A stretch of DNA of 27,469 bases. Source: DASPJQ01 sp035299065. GTDB lineage: Bacteria > Bacteroidota > Bacteroidia > Flavobacteriales_D > UBA2798. The number at the start of each line of letters is the position of its first letter. The stretch's first letter is position 1. This document shows, piece after piece, positions 1 through 7,513 of this stretch. Position numbers and translations under genes: made by a program. The DNA is taken from the NCBI GenBank assembly GCA_035299065.1, contig DATGXI010000107.1, positions 1 to 27,469 on the forward strand, read 5' to 3'. The notes beneath the pieces are model-generated. The model saw only the letters and a program-made list of their open reading frames with translations, had not been told where the DNA came from and made no database searches.

Positions 1-581
1 TCAAGGGGTAAATACCAGTTGGTGGTTTTTTTCAAAACCGGTTTATTTCCGCTTAATGCTGAATGTGGATTGATCAATTCCTGTGGACTTAATGTTGACC
101 CGCAGCGTTCACACTGGTCGCCATAGGCATTTGGGTTCTGGCATTTGGGACAGGTGCCGGTTATATAACGGTCAGCCAGAAACTGGTTTGCTTTTTCGTC
201 AAAATACTGCTCGGTTGTTTCTTCGGTAAAAATTTTCTTGTCATATAATTCACGAAAAATTTCCTGCGAGGTTTCGTGGTGGTTTTTTGAAGATGTACGC
301 GAATAAATATCAAATGAAATGCCAAAATCTTCAAAGGCTTTTTTCATGATGCCATGATACTTGTCAACTATTTGTTGTGGTGTTACACCTTCTTTTTTTG
401 CGCGAATGGTAATTGGCACACCATGCTCATCACTACCGCAAATAAACAGCACATCGTTATGCAACAAACGCTGGTAGCGCACATATATGTCAGACGGCAG
501 GTAACAACCAGCAATGTGTCCAATGTGTAAAGGACCATTTGCGTAGGGCAGCGCGGCTGTTACTAATTTTCTTTTGCTCAT
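1..581 (-). CDS. metG: Methionyl-tRNA synthetase, N-terminal part (gene runs off the left edge)
   Basis: This enzyme charges tRNA-Met with methionine in the cytoplasm. About 193 codons are visible, starting at an ATG at 581. Residues 12-22 read PYANGPLHIGH, the class I synthetase HIGH nucleotide-binding motif (HIGH at 19-22) in the form typical of MetG. A zinc knuckle follows with Cys at about 144, 147, 157 and 160 (CPKC ... CERC), close to the positions in E. coli MetG. The sequence between them (for example FICGSDEHGVPI) also fits the family. The KMSKS motif, anticodon-binding domain and any C-terminal dimerisation domain lie outside the window. The start is secure because HIGH sits at the usual distance from it. 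No Shine-Dalgarno sequence is seen. The frame is intact to the edge. Confidence 0.95.
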   Translation of the reverse strand, partial: MSKRKLVTAALPYANGPLHIGHIAGCYLPSDIYVRYQRLLHNDVLFICGSDEHGVPITIRAKKEGVTPQQIVDKYHGIMKKAFEDFGISFDIYSRTSSKNHHETSQEIFRELYDKKIFTEETTEQYFDEKANQFLADRYITGTCPKCQNPNAYGDQCERCGSTLSPQELINPHSALSGNKPVLKKTTNWYLPL

Positions 582-597
582 TTATAAAATATTTTCC

Positions 598-806
598 GCC
601 ACGAATGTCACGAATGACACGAATGGTGTTGTTCTGTTTTTGATTTCCCACGGTGTTTCTGTCACCAATGGTCACGAATTATTTTCGCTTTATCATTCGT
701 GCCCATTCGTGAGAGACACTTATGCTAATCAATATTTTTTAGCTCTTCCTAATTTTAACACACGTGTTTATAGCGGTTAATTTGTGGTATTTGTGTCATT
801 CGTGGC
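598..806. repeat. Cluster of CACGAATG / CATTCGTG octamers, part tandem and part inverted
   Basis: The spacer upstream of metG holds six exact copies of one octamer. CACGAATG starts at 600, 609 and 618 (9-bp period), and its reverse complement CATTCGTG starts at 694, 704 and 797. A near copy (CACGAATT) lies at 673-680. The outer ends form an imperfect inverted repeat: 598-615 matches the reverse complement of 789-806 at 16 of 18 positions. The short ORFs in this stretch are not credible genes. The function is unknown. It resembles the low-complexity intergenic repeats that are frequent in Bacteroidota. Confidence 0.8.
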
Positions 807-814
807 TGTCCTTT

Positions 815-1216
815 TTATTCCCGATCAGCGCACAACTCCACCAACACACCGCCTGCACTTTTTGGATGCAGAAAAATAATTTCTTTTCCATCGGCTCCGT
901 TTTTAGGAGCATCGCCCAGCAATTCAAATCCTAAATTTTTAAGTCGTTCCATCTCTTCGTGCACATTTGAAACTGCATAGGCAATGTGGTGAATTCCCTC
1001 GCCTTTTTTTTCAATGAACTTTGCAATGGGGCTATCAGGTTTTGTTGCTTCAAGCAATTCAATTTTGTTTGGTCCCACTTTAAAAAATGCGGTTTTCACA
1101 CCTTCGCTTTCCACCGCTTCCAGTTTATAGCAGGGTGTATTCAGCAGCTGCTCGTACATGCGAATGTATACGTCAATGCTTTTTACAGCTATTCCTATGT
1201 GCTCAATTTTTTGCAT
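815..1216 (-). CDS. mce: Methylmalonyl-CoA epimerase (VOC/glyoxalase fold)
   Basis: It interconverts (R)- and (S)-methylmalonyl-CoA, linking propionyl-CoA metabolism and methylmalonyl-CoA mutase. The protein has 133 residues, the usual size of the family. It has two beta-alpha-beta-beta-beta halves: residues 1-55 begin with KIEHIGIAVKS, and residues 75-130 begin with GIHHIAYAV and end with GGVLVELC. Likely metal ligands are His6, His76 or His77 and Glu127, with Glu53 in the IELLE segment at the fourth position. The spacing and the HHIAYAV and HPKSAGGVLVEL segments are typical of bacterial epimerases and not of glyoxalase I. The ATG at 1216 places His6 correctly. A TAnnTTTA box lies 7 bp upstream. 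The mutase genes are not in the window. Confidence 0.9.
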   Translation of the reverse strand: MQKIEHIGIAVKSIDVYIRMYEQLLNTPCYKLEAVESEGVKTAFFKVGPNKIELLEATKPDSPIAKFIEKKGEGIHHIAYAVSNVHEEMERLKNLGFELLGDAPKNGADGKEIIFLHPKSAGGVLVELCADRE

Positions 1217-1223
1217 TCTGTTG

Positions 1224-1231
1224 TAAAATTA
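1224..1231 (-). promoter_or_regulatory. Possible -7 box for mce
   Basis: Read on the minus strand this is TAATTTTA, one base from the Bacteroidota -7 consensus TAnnTTTG. It ends 7 bp before the epimerase ATG. No clear -33 TTG was assigned, so this is a weak call based on the recurring motif and position. Confidence 0.3.
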
Positions 1232-1292
1232 ACCGTATTCTGCTGTGTATGGTAAGGCCGCATACTTTTTTATATAACCTTCATGAGGATTC

Positions 1293-1322
1293 AAAAAAAA
1301 AAGCCCTGATTTGAACCAGGGC
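1293..1322 (-). terminator. Rho-independent terminator of the 1349-2140 gene
   Basis: On the minus strand GCCCTG (1322-1317) pairs perfectly with CAGGGC (1308-1303) around an 8-base loop, followed by a run of T (complement of the A run ending at 1302). It lies 27 bp after the stop codon of the 1349-2140 gene and so separates that gene from mce. Confidence 0.85.
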
Positions 1323-1348
1323 CTTGTTAGTATAATGTCTGTAATTTC

Positions 1349-2140
1349 TTACCTTTTAACGAATTGCGAGTCCTTGTTATCAAAGTTGATGTAGAAGGCT
1401 CCTTTTTTAAGGTTTGTGCAATCCACGTCAGCTGCATATCCCTTTTTCACAATATTACCGTATGAGTCGTAAATTTCGTAACGGGTTTTACTGGTGAAGG
1501 TAATTTTCTCTTTAACTGTTTTAGGGTTAAAGTCAACAGCCTGTATTGAAGGATCGGTAAATGTTTTAGCCTGTGAAGGGTTTGGTTTACCGGTGTAGTC
1601 AACTTGCTTTAAACGAACTTTATTTTCACCACTGTGCGGGGTTAACTGGAATTCGTATGAGTTTTCAGAAGGAGTTCCTTTACCATCAACCTCACCTACT
1701 GTAATCCACTTATTCCACACATACTGTTCTATAACAAAAGGTAATTTACCGTTTTCATTTTTTGTTTTCCAGGTAAGTTTACCTGCTGGCGTAACGCTCA
1801 TGTTTACGATTTCATAGGTAGAGCGAGGCTTCAATACTTCAGGGTTCAAAACCTTAGGTGCACAATCAAGTTTATGCTCAATTACAACACTTACAACATC
1901 ACCAACCTTTAATTTATGAATTGAAAGGTCAATCTCGTAAGCACTTGACTCAATTGCGTCAGAAGTTGTGTTACCGTTTACAGTCACTTTAATGGTACAA
2001 AAACCAACGCCACCACTGGCATACGGATTTTGAACATAAAGATTCTTCCCCTGGTAATTACCTTCAACCGTCAATTTCGACTGTGCCTGTAAGCCTGTAG
2101 CCGTAATCAAGAAAGCGGGTATAAGTAGTAGTTTTTTCAT
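1349..2140 (-). CDS. Secreted protein with a possible T9SS type A-like C-terminal domain, function unknown
   Basis: The product has 263 residues. From the ATG at 2140 it starts MKKLLLIPAFLITATGLQAQ, a clear Sec signal peptide with cleavage expected after AQ. An upstream in-frame TTG at 2158 would only add residues ahead of the signal and is not preferred. The mature part looks beta-rich (alternating hydrophobic and polar residues, conserved-looking Cys in GVGFCTIKV and KLDCAPKV). The last 50 residues read as a typical sorting-domain fold: RYEIYDSYGNIVKKG, then a Cys-containing strand, then LKKGAFYINF ending in KR. This resembles the Por-secretion-type (type A) C-terminal domain but is divergent. 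It forms a single-gene unit with its own promoter and terminator. I do not recognise a specific function. Confidence 0.75.
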   Translation of the reverse strand: MKKLLLIPAFLITATGLQAQSKLTVEGNYQGKNLYVQNPYASGGVGFCTIKVTVNGNTTSDAIESSAYEIDLSIHKLKVGDVVSVVIEHKLDCAPKVLNPEVLKPRSTYEIVNMSVTPAGKLTWKTKNENGKLPFVIEQYVWNKWITVGEVDGKGTPSENSYEFQLTPHSGENKVRLKQVDYTGKPNPSQAKTFTDPSIQAVDFNPKTVKEKITFTSKTRYEIYDSYGNIVKKGYAADVDCTNLKKGAFYINFDNKDSQFVKR

Positions 2141-2168
2141 TGTTCTCACTAAATCCAATATTCGGGCG

Positions 2169-2200
2169 CAATATTAGTGTGTATTTGGCTAATTTGCAAA
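2169..2200 (-). promoter_or_regulatory. Bacteroidota-type promoter for the 1349-2140 gene
   Basis: On the minus strand a TTTG (-33 element, 2200-2197) is followed after 20 bases by TAATATTG (2176-2169), one mismatch from TAnnTTTG. It ends 28 bp before the ATG at 2140. The spacing fits the known Bacteroidota promoter arrangement. Confidence 0.5.
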
Positions 2201-2409
2201 TGAATTATTTTTTTTTCCCTTTATTTGCCCAAAATTAGTCGATGAATGCAAAAAATGGGCAGGGATTAAAGATTTTTTTGCAGTTTTGTGGGAAAATGAT
2301 TAAACTTGTTAGGTTGTACCCTATCGCGGTTAATCGATTTAAGTTATTGAAAATTAATGTTTTAATCCTGAAATAAGCGGCATTGAAGTATTCATCTAAG
2401 TTAGTTGTT

Positions 2410-4173
2410 ATGAGAAAGCAAATTTTTTGGTCAGTTACCCTCTTTTCTTCCCTTGTATTGAGTTCATGTGGCGGTGGCAACGGTGGTGATAACCAGCACC
2501 CTGAGGCAAAAGGCGGAATGGTTTATGGTGGAACGTTCAACGCTGCTGAAAACGATAAGTATTCAACCCTGTTTCCACTCAACGTAATTGATGTTCCCTC
2601 ATGGCACGTGGTTACCCAAATGCATGATGGTTTATTGAAGTTTAATGCAAAAACCCTTGAACTTGAAGGTGCCGTTGCTGAAAAATATGAAATAAGTGCC
2701 GATAAGCTGGAATATACTTTCTACTTGCGCAAAGGTGTTTATTTTCATGATGATGCCTGCTTTGATGGCGGAAAAGGCCGTGAAGTAAAGGCCAGTGATG
2801 TAAAATATACACTTGAGCTGTTGGCAACACCTGGCGTAGCCGATGAAAATTTCCACACATTTATAGGCGGTAAAATTGCCGGTGCCGATGATTTTTTTGC
2901 TAAAAAAGCAAAATCCATTTCAGGAATTACTGTTGATGGCGATTATAAAGTAAAAATCAAAGTGGTTCAGCCTACCGCTTCCTTGTTAAGCATTATGGGT
3001 AGCCCTGTTACCTGCATCATTGCCAAAGAAGCGTATGAAAAATATGGTAAAGACCTTAAAGTTGGCTGCGGACCATTTAAGATCATTAAAAAAGGCGATG
3101 CCGAAAAGGAACTTTATTTTGTTCGAAACAGCAATTATTACTTAAAAGATAAACACGGCAACCCGTTGCCATTCCTTGATACTGTACATTTTGTTTTTGT
3201 TGATGATAACAATGCACAATTGGAATTGTTTCGCAATGGAAAATTAAGTATTCTTTACGGTTTACCTGCCGAAAAAATAAGCGAAGTGGTACAGGAAAAT
3301 ATGCCTGATTTCACTGGTAAACCACCTAAGTATTTATTGGATCGCCAAAGTGAAATGGTTACCCAGTTTTACGAATTGAATTTAACACGTCCACAGTTTA
3401 AAGATGTGCGTGTGCGTAAAGCATTGGCCATGTCAATTAACCGTGCAAAAATAAATGAACTTATTTTGAATGGCCAGGCTGCTATTACAGGCCCTAATGG
3501 ATTAACCGGTAATTACGGAATGGTTCCTCCAATAAGCCAGTTTAAGGGTTATGACACGTCACTTACGCGCGGGTACAATTATAACCCTGAGTTTGCTAAA
3601 AAACTGTTGGCCGATGCAGGTTACCCAAATGGCGATGGTTTTCCTACCATTAATTTAGTGATCAACTCAGGTGGCTCACGTCACTCAAAAGTTGCCAATG
3701 AAATTATGAACCAGTGGCGCAACGTGCTTGGTTTAAATGTTGAACTAAACACTATGCCACTTGAACAAAAAATTGAAGATTCAAAGTTTGGCCGTGGTGA
3801 CATTTTTCGCAGTGCATGGGTAGCCGATTATCCAAGCCCGGAATCTTTCCTGTCAATTTTTTACGGTGCAAATGTGCCCGATGATTTGGAAAAACCATCG
3901 CATCCAAACACCATGCGTTACAAGAGTGCAGCTTACGATTCACTGTTTATGGCTGGCGTAAATGCCACTACTGAGGCTGAAAAAATGAAGTACTTTGCCA
4001 TGGCTGAAAAACAAATGCTGGAAGACTGTCCTGTATTGATCCTGTGGTATGGTGAAAACTACAAATTGTTGCACTCAAACATCAACAATTTCCATAACAA
4101 CGCCATGAATTACCTGAACCTTTCAGATGTATACATCAAGGCTATGGAACCTAAGAAAGAAAAAGCTAAATAA
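2410..4173 (+). CDS. Peptide-type ABC transporter substrate-binding lipoprotein (SBP family 5, OppA/DppA-like)
   Basis: The 587-residue protein starts at the ATG at 2410 with a lipoprotein signal whose lipobox is LSSC (acylated Cys20), followed by a Gly/Asn-rich tether. An upstream in-frame TTG at 2383 is not needed. Family 5 features are present in order: a GGTFNAA-like N-terminal strand, YTFYLRKGVYFHDD, VGCGPFKIIKKG, an RNPNY-like segment (VRNSNYYLKD), FYELNLTRPQFKDVRVRKALAMSI, a KKLLADAGYPNG segment, and WVADYPSPESFL near the C-terminus. It would bind oligopeptides or similar ligands at the membrane. No permease or ATPase gene is adjacent, so the partner transporter must be elsewhere and the ligand is unknown. 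A terminator follows. Confidence 0.88.
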   Translation: MRKQIFWSVTLFSSLVLSSCGGGNGGDNQHPEAKGGMVYGGTFNAAENDKYSTLFPLNVIDVPSWHVVTQMHDGLLKFNAKTLELEGAVAEKYEISADKLEYTFYLRKGVYFHDDACFDGGKGREVKASDVKYTLELLATPGVADENFHTFIGGKIAGADDFFAKKAKSISGITVDGDYKVKIKVVQPTASLLSIMGSPVTCIIAKEAYEKYGKDLKVGCGPFKIIKKGDAEKELYFVRNSNYYLKDKHGNPLPFLDTVHFVFVDDNNAQLELFRNGKLSILYGLPAEKISEVVQENMPDFTGKPPKYLLDRQSEMVTQFYELNLTRPQFKDVRVRKALAMSINRAKINELILNGQAAITGPNGLTGNYGMVPPISQFKGYDTSLTRGYNYNPEFAKKLLADAGYPNGDGFPTINLVINSGGSRHSKVANEIMNQWRNVLGLNVELNTMPLEQKIEDSKFGRGDIFRSAWVADYPSPESFLSIFYGANVPDDLEKPSHPNTMRYKSAAYDSLFMAGVNATTEAEKMKYFAMAEKQMLEDCPVLILWYGENYKLLHSNINNFHNNAMNYLNLSDVYIKAMEPKKEKAK

Positions 4174-4198
4174 AGTAGTATAGATTTATTTGTAAAAG

Positions 4199-4226
4199 AA
4201 GCCTGGTTTAATCACCGGGCTTTTTT
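4199..4226 (+). terminator. Rho-independent terminator, possibly bidirectional
   Basis: GCCTGG (4201-4206) pairs with CCGGGC (4215-4220), with one G-T pair and an 8-base loop, followed by six T. It lies 25 bp after the stop of the substrate-binding protein. The preceding A-rich stretch (TAAAAGAA) would give a weak U tract on the other strand, so it may also end the convergent unit whose last gene stops at 4253. Confidence 0.75.
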
Positions 4227-4252
4227 GTGCAATAAAATAGCCTAAAAGCCAA

Positions 4253-4570
4253 TCACTTTTTCCTGGGAATAAAGCCGGGCCTTAACTCACCTTCTTCATT
4301 CTTGCCGCACAGGCCGCAAAACTCAGCTTCGTTATACGTATTGCCACACCAACCGCATCCCTTTGCATTTTTTAATCCGGATGAGCTTACAATGAAAAAA
4401 CCAAATAAAGGACTTGTTACAAGACAAACAACAAGCGACCAGAAAAAACCAATCCTGCGCTGGCGGCCCAAAACCCAGGAAATGTATAATACAGGAAGTA
4501 AATAAACGAGGGCGAAAAAAAGTATGGTGCCAACGGTCCAGAAATTACCGAATGTTTCACCTGCCATCAT
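4253..4570 (-). CDS. Small two-TM membrane protein with a C-terminal zinc-ribbon-like motif
   Basis: The product has 105 residues. Two hydrophobic segments lie at about 11-33 and 41-62, separated by a short basic loop (GRQRR). They are followed by a cytoplasm- or periplasm-facing tail with four Cys (72, 75, 85, 88) spaced CxxC-9-CxxC, which looks like a small zinc ribbon. I do not recognise a named family. The first ATG overlaps the stop of the PorW/SprE-like gene by one base (TAATG), and a second ATG follows at once. Translation is therefore probably coupled and the two products may be made together. A role in T9SS assembly is only an inference from this coupling. Confidence 0.7.
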   Translation of the reverse strand: MMAGETFGNFWTVGTILFFALVYLLPVLYISWVLGRQRRIGFFWSLVVCLVTSPLFGFFIVSSSGLKNAKGCGWCGNTYNEAEFCGLCGKNEEGELRPGFIPRKK

Positions 4571-7254
4571 TATTTCAAATAATTTTCCTTGAAAAACTTC
4601 ACGTAATCAGCCACTACTTTTTCCACGTAAAAACTTGCGTAGTTTTTGTTGGTGATGATGAAAAAGTCAGCGTCACCGTTTAAGCCTTTTACCATGTCGG
4701 TGCTTTTGAACGCACTGTAATAATCCAGGGCCTTTTTTGAATCCTTAAAACCTTTGACCAATATTACCTGGTCATCGGTATTCAAAAATGTATTGGTGAT
4801 CTTTAAATTATCAAGCCCAAAATCCGATGAATTAAAATTCGAGATTTTTGCTTTGGCATCGTTTACACTTCCCATTTTACTGGTAAATACAAGCACAAAG
4901 AAATGTTCGGCATCCTTTTCATAAATGTACGTTGACTTGCCTTGCGCAGCATTGTCAATACTTACTTTGTTGCGCACACGACCCAATAATTCAGCTGCCG
5001 CAATACCTACTTCTTCTTTTGGATACTTGGCTGCAGTTTCGCTAAGGGCCGATTCAAATTCAGGCATTTTTTTCATTTCACCATATGTCATGGCACGCAG
5101 GAAATAATATTTTGGTAGCATTGAGTTTTTTGGTTCTTTGCTAATAACATCGTTGCAGGCCAACAATACATTTTCATAGTCCTTACGTTTGTAGCCATAA
5201 AAAGCATCTTCGTATTTTTTTACATCGCCCTGGCGTACCAAGGCCTCGTTTTGCACACCTGCTGGATTAAGAATCAGCTTTGCATACTCACTATCGGGGT
5301 GTTTGGTAAGTATCCAAGTTGCATGCGGGCCGGTTTTATCTTCCTTGTTGATCACGAACATTTGATAATGCGCTGGCAAACCATTCTTGCTATCCTCGTA
5401 ATCTTTTATGAGGCGCGTAAATAATTCAACGGCTAATTTTTCTTCGCGCAGGCGATCGTTGTAAATGGTTCCGGCACTGTAAAGTGCTTCAATAAGCCTG
5501 CCTTTTGCTGCATCCAGCGCCCGTTGATCACGCGCCAATTTAGCTATGCGGTCATCAATTCGTTTACGCATGTCGGCCGACTCAGGGGCAGTGGTTGTGT
5601 TATCGGTTGTGTCCTCCACAAATTCACCTGATGTTGATTTGTCACTCCTGCGCCAGTTATCTTCGAGTTTTCGAACGCCCCAGGCCTTTTTAAAGGCGGT
5701 AAATCCTTGTGCCATGATAGCTGGATTGTAAAAATACCAACCATTGCCTCCGTTGTTTGCTACTGGTGTTTGCGGATCTTTTGCTGCAGCGTTTTCCTCG
5801 GCCTGCCTTTTGCGTTCCTTCTCCTTGTCTTCGGCTATAATAACACCTTCTACATATTTTTCAAGTTGCGGAAGGGTCATGTTGCGCATGCGTTGCAAAC
5901 TATCTTCATTTTGAATCACCAGCAGGTTTGTCACCAAATCTTTCAGGCTTTCCGATTTTTCCTTCACCTTGGCATAATTTTCATACTCAGGCGGTAAACT
6001 GGCCATGGTACTGTCATAATAACTTTTGGCGTGAATAAATTTCTTTTTTTCGTAATAAAAATCGCCCAGGCGTTTGTATGAAAGTCCTTTCTGGCGGTTG
6101 TTGGTGGTGCTGTATTTAACCGATTTTTTCAGGTAAGTAACAGCATTGTCAATGTTGTTCTCTTTAAATTCAATTTCAGCCAGGGCATAATAAATTTGGT
6201 CAAGGTAATCTTTGTTTTTATCATCCTTGGCCATTTTCAGTAACTGGCGTTTTAACGTAAAACTGCTTCCGCCATCGTAATTAAGTGCCCTGAAAATACG
6301 CGAATAAAATTCCATTTCATATTCAGGGTTCATTTTATCAACCCTTGCGTACATAAGGTTTGCACCTGCGCGATCACCTTTTTGCTGGTATAGTTGCCCC
6401 AATATAAAATAAAGGCGTGCCTTTTGTTTTTTGCTTTTGGTAATGGCAATTGCTTTTTTTAACCGTTCCTCGGCTTTTGTCCATTCTTTTTTTCGTAAAT
6501 GAAAATCGGCCCAGGTTTGCTGTATGTCATCATACATTTTTGAATCCATATCAGGATTCAGATTTTGTACAGGCTTTTTGCTTTTACTTTTACTTTTTGA
6601 TTTTTTTGCTTTAGCGTCCTTTGCTTTTTTAGCGGCAATTTTTTGTTTGTCGGTTTGTTCTTCAAATTTTTCCTGGAGTTTGTCAAGATAGGTTTGCGCA
6701 TTTACAAAATCGCCCAGTTCCATGAATGTTTTTGCTTCCCATAACCAGGCTTCATATTTGATTGGATCAGCCTGGTATTGTTTAAATACGTATTCAAAAC
6801 GGATTCGGGCTTCATTAAAATCACGCTTGTAAAAATAGCCAATGCCCATTACCAGCCAATTGTTATCAATCCACTTACACCACTCCTCTTTTTTGTTGGC
6901 ATGCTTTTCGGCATTGGGCATTGCATGTTTTTTTATGACAACGCCTGTTTTACCAATGGCTTTATCCATAGGCGCGTAAAGCGATTTGGATTTAGCATCA
7001 TCGGGAATAATAAATACAGGAAGTATTTTTGTGTAATCGTCTTTATTTTGTGTATGAAAGTCAATCAACGCTTCCTTGATGACTTCATTGGCATTAAAGT
7101 AACCGTTAAATTTTGCCGTGGTATTGTGATACGCGCGATTAAAAAATTTGTTTTTTTCTGTAGAACACGAATTAATTCCCAACAGGAAAACAAGCGCGCA
7201 AAAACTTCCGAACCGTATATTTATCAATGATTTCAAGCCTCTATTAAACTCCAA
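4570..7254 (-). CDS. PorW/SprE-like TPR lipoprotein of the type IX secretion system
   Basis: PorW/SprE is an outer-membrane-associated TPR lipoprotein needed for T9SS function and gliding in Bacteroidota. This protein has up to 894 residues, near the usual length. A hydrophobic signal ends in the lipobox GINSC (Cys30) and is followed by the family-like NRAYHNTTAKFNGYFNANE. TPR-like helical repeats run from about 130 to 450, interrupted by a Lys/Ser-rich stretch at 209-227. A second helical repeat region lies near 580-770, and the C-terminal 120 residues are alpha/beta. No ATG is available: an in-frame TAA lies just upstream and only TTG codons (7254, 7236, 7227) precede the lipobox. TTG at 7254 is used here, and 7236 (MKSLINIRFG) is equally good. 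The assignment is by recognition only. Confidence 0.75.
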   Translation of the reverse strand: MEFNRGLKSLINIRFGSFCALVFLLGINSCSTEKNKFFNRAYHNTTAKFNGYFNANEVIKEALIDFHTQNKDDYTKILPVFIIPDDAKSKSLYAPMDKAIGKTGVVIKKHAMPNAEKHANKKEEWCKWIDNNWLVMGIGYFYKRDFNEARIRFEYVFKQYQADPIKYEAWLWEAKTFMELGDFVNAQTYLDKLQEKFEEQTDKQKIAAKKAKDAKAKKSKSKSKSKKPVQNLNPDMDSKMYDDIQQTWADFHLRKKEWTKAEERLKKAIAITKSKKQKARLYFILGQLYQQKGDRAGANLMYARVDKMNPEYEMEFYSRIFRALNYDGGSSFTLKRQLLKMAKDDKNKDYLDQIYYALAEIEFKENNIDNAVTYLKKSVKYSTTNNRQKGLSYKRLGDFYYEKKKFIHAKSYYDSTMASLPPEYENYAKVKEKSESLKDLVTNLLVIQNEDSLQRMRNMTLPQLEKYVEGVIIAEDKEKERKRQAEENAAAKDPQTPVANNGGNGWYFYNPAIMAQGFTAFKKAWGVRKLEDNWRRSDKSTSGEFVEDTTDNTTTAPESADMRKRIDDRIAKLARDQRALDAAKGRLIEALYSAGTIYNDRLREEKLAVELFTRLIKDYEDSKNGLPAHYQMFVINKEDKTGPHATWILTKHPDSEYAKLILNPAGVQNEALVRQGDVKKYEDAFYGYKRKDYENVLLACNDVISKEPKNSMLPKYYFLRAMTYGEMKKMPEFESALSETAAKYPKEEVGIAAAELLGRVRNKVSIDNAAQGKSTYIYEKDAEHFFVLVFTSKMGSVNDAKAKISNFNSSDFGLDNLKITNTFLNTDDQVILVKGFKDSKKALDYYSAFKSTDMVKGLNGDADFFIITNKNYASFYVEKVVADYVKFFKENYLK

Positions 7255-7280
7255 AAAAACGAATTTATTTTCTTATCCCA

Positions 7281-7288
7281 TAAAAATA
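7281..7288 (-). promoter_or_regulatory. Possible -7 box for the PorW/SprE-like gene
   Basis: On the minus strand this is TATTTTTA, one base from TAnnTTTG, 26 bp before the TTG at 7254. No convincing -33 element was found. It supports a start at 7254 or one of the later TTG codons. Confidence 0.3.
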
Positions 7289-7309
7289 CTGAGTTCGGAG
7301 GTAAAAACA

Positions 7310-7483
7310 ATGTGTTACATAGCTAAAAAGACTAAAACCAGTACCGTAATTGACTGTATGTCAGGACCATATGACTTGATTCCCAGTAACCTTGATTGTG
7401 CCCTGGAGGGAGGCAGTTACCCAATGAAAAGCCGGTTTTTGCCATTTTTAACAGGGTTTTACGCTTGTTTTCATTGGGGGTAA
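7310..7483 (+). CDS. Possible 57-residue small ORF with an unusual Shine-Dalgarno sequence
   Basis: An ATG at 7310 is preceded at 8 bases by GGAGG (7297-7301), a strong Shine-Dalgarno sequence in a region where other genes have none. The frame stays open for 57 codons and ends at the TAA at 7481-7483. The peptide (starts MCYIAKKTKT, ends ACFHWG) has five Cys and a weakly hydrophobic end and matches no family I know. The frame also extends upstream into the PorW/SprE gene on the other strand, so it may be only a chance ORF. It sits in the 259-bp divergent spacer and its 3' part coincides with an inverted repeat. Confidence 0.2.
   Translation: MCYIAKKTKTSTVIDCMSGPYDLIPSNLDCALEGGSYPMKSRFLPFLTGFYACFHWG
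7417..7483. repeat. Inverted repeat overlapping the M23 gene promoter
   Basis: The left arm TTACCCAATGAAAA (7417-7430) is the reverse complement of the right arm TTTTCATTGGGGGTAA (7468-7483) apart from two extra G in the right arm. The loop has 37 bases. The right arm overlaps the predicted -33 TTG (7474-7476) of the peptidase gene. It could be an operator or a structured RNA element ending just upstream of the transcription start. Confidence 0.6.
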
Positions 7484-7505
7484 TGGTATAATTAAAGTAC
7501 TTTTG
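7474..7505 (+). promoter_or_regulatory. Bacteroidota-type promoter for the M23 peptidase
   Basis: TACTTTTG (7498-7505) matches TAnnTTTG exactly, with a TTG at 7474-7476 at a spacing of 21 bases. The box ends 8 bp before the ATG at 7514, so the mRNA leader should be only a few bases long. Confidence 0.55.
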
Positions 7506-7513
7506 GGCACCGC

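Noticed and set aside
1303..1322. T-arm-like sequence (GGTTCAAATC on the minus strand) that could suggest a tRNA end
   Set aside because: The flanking bases form a perfect terminator hairpin followed by a T run, and no acceptor stem, D arm or anticodon arm is present upstream.
6778..7230. 150-codon plus-strand frame
   Set aside because: It is antisense to the N-terminal TPR region of the PorW/SprE-like gene, and hydrophobic composition arises from reading AT-rich reverse codons.
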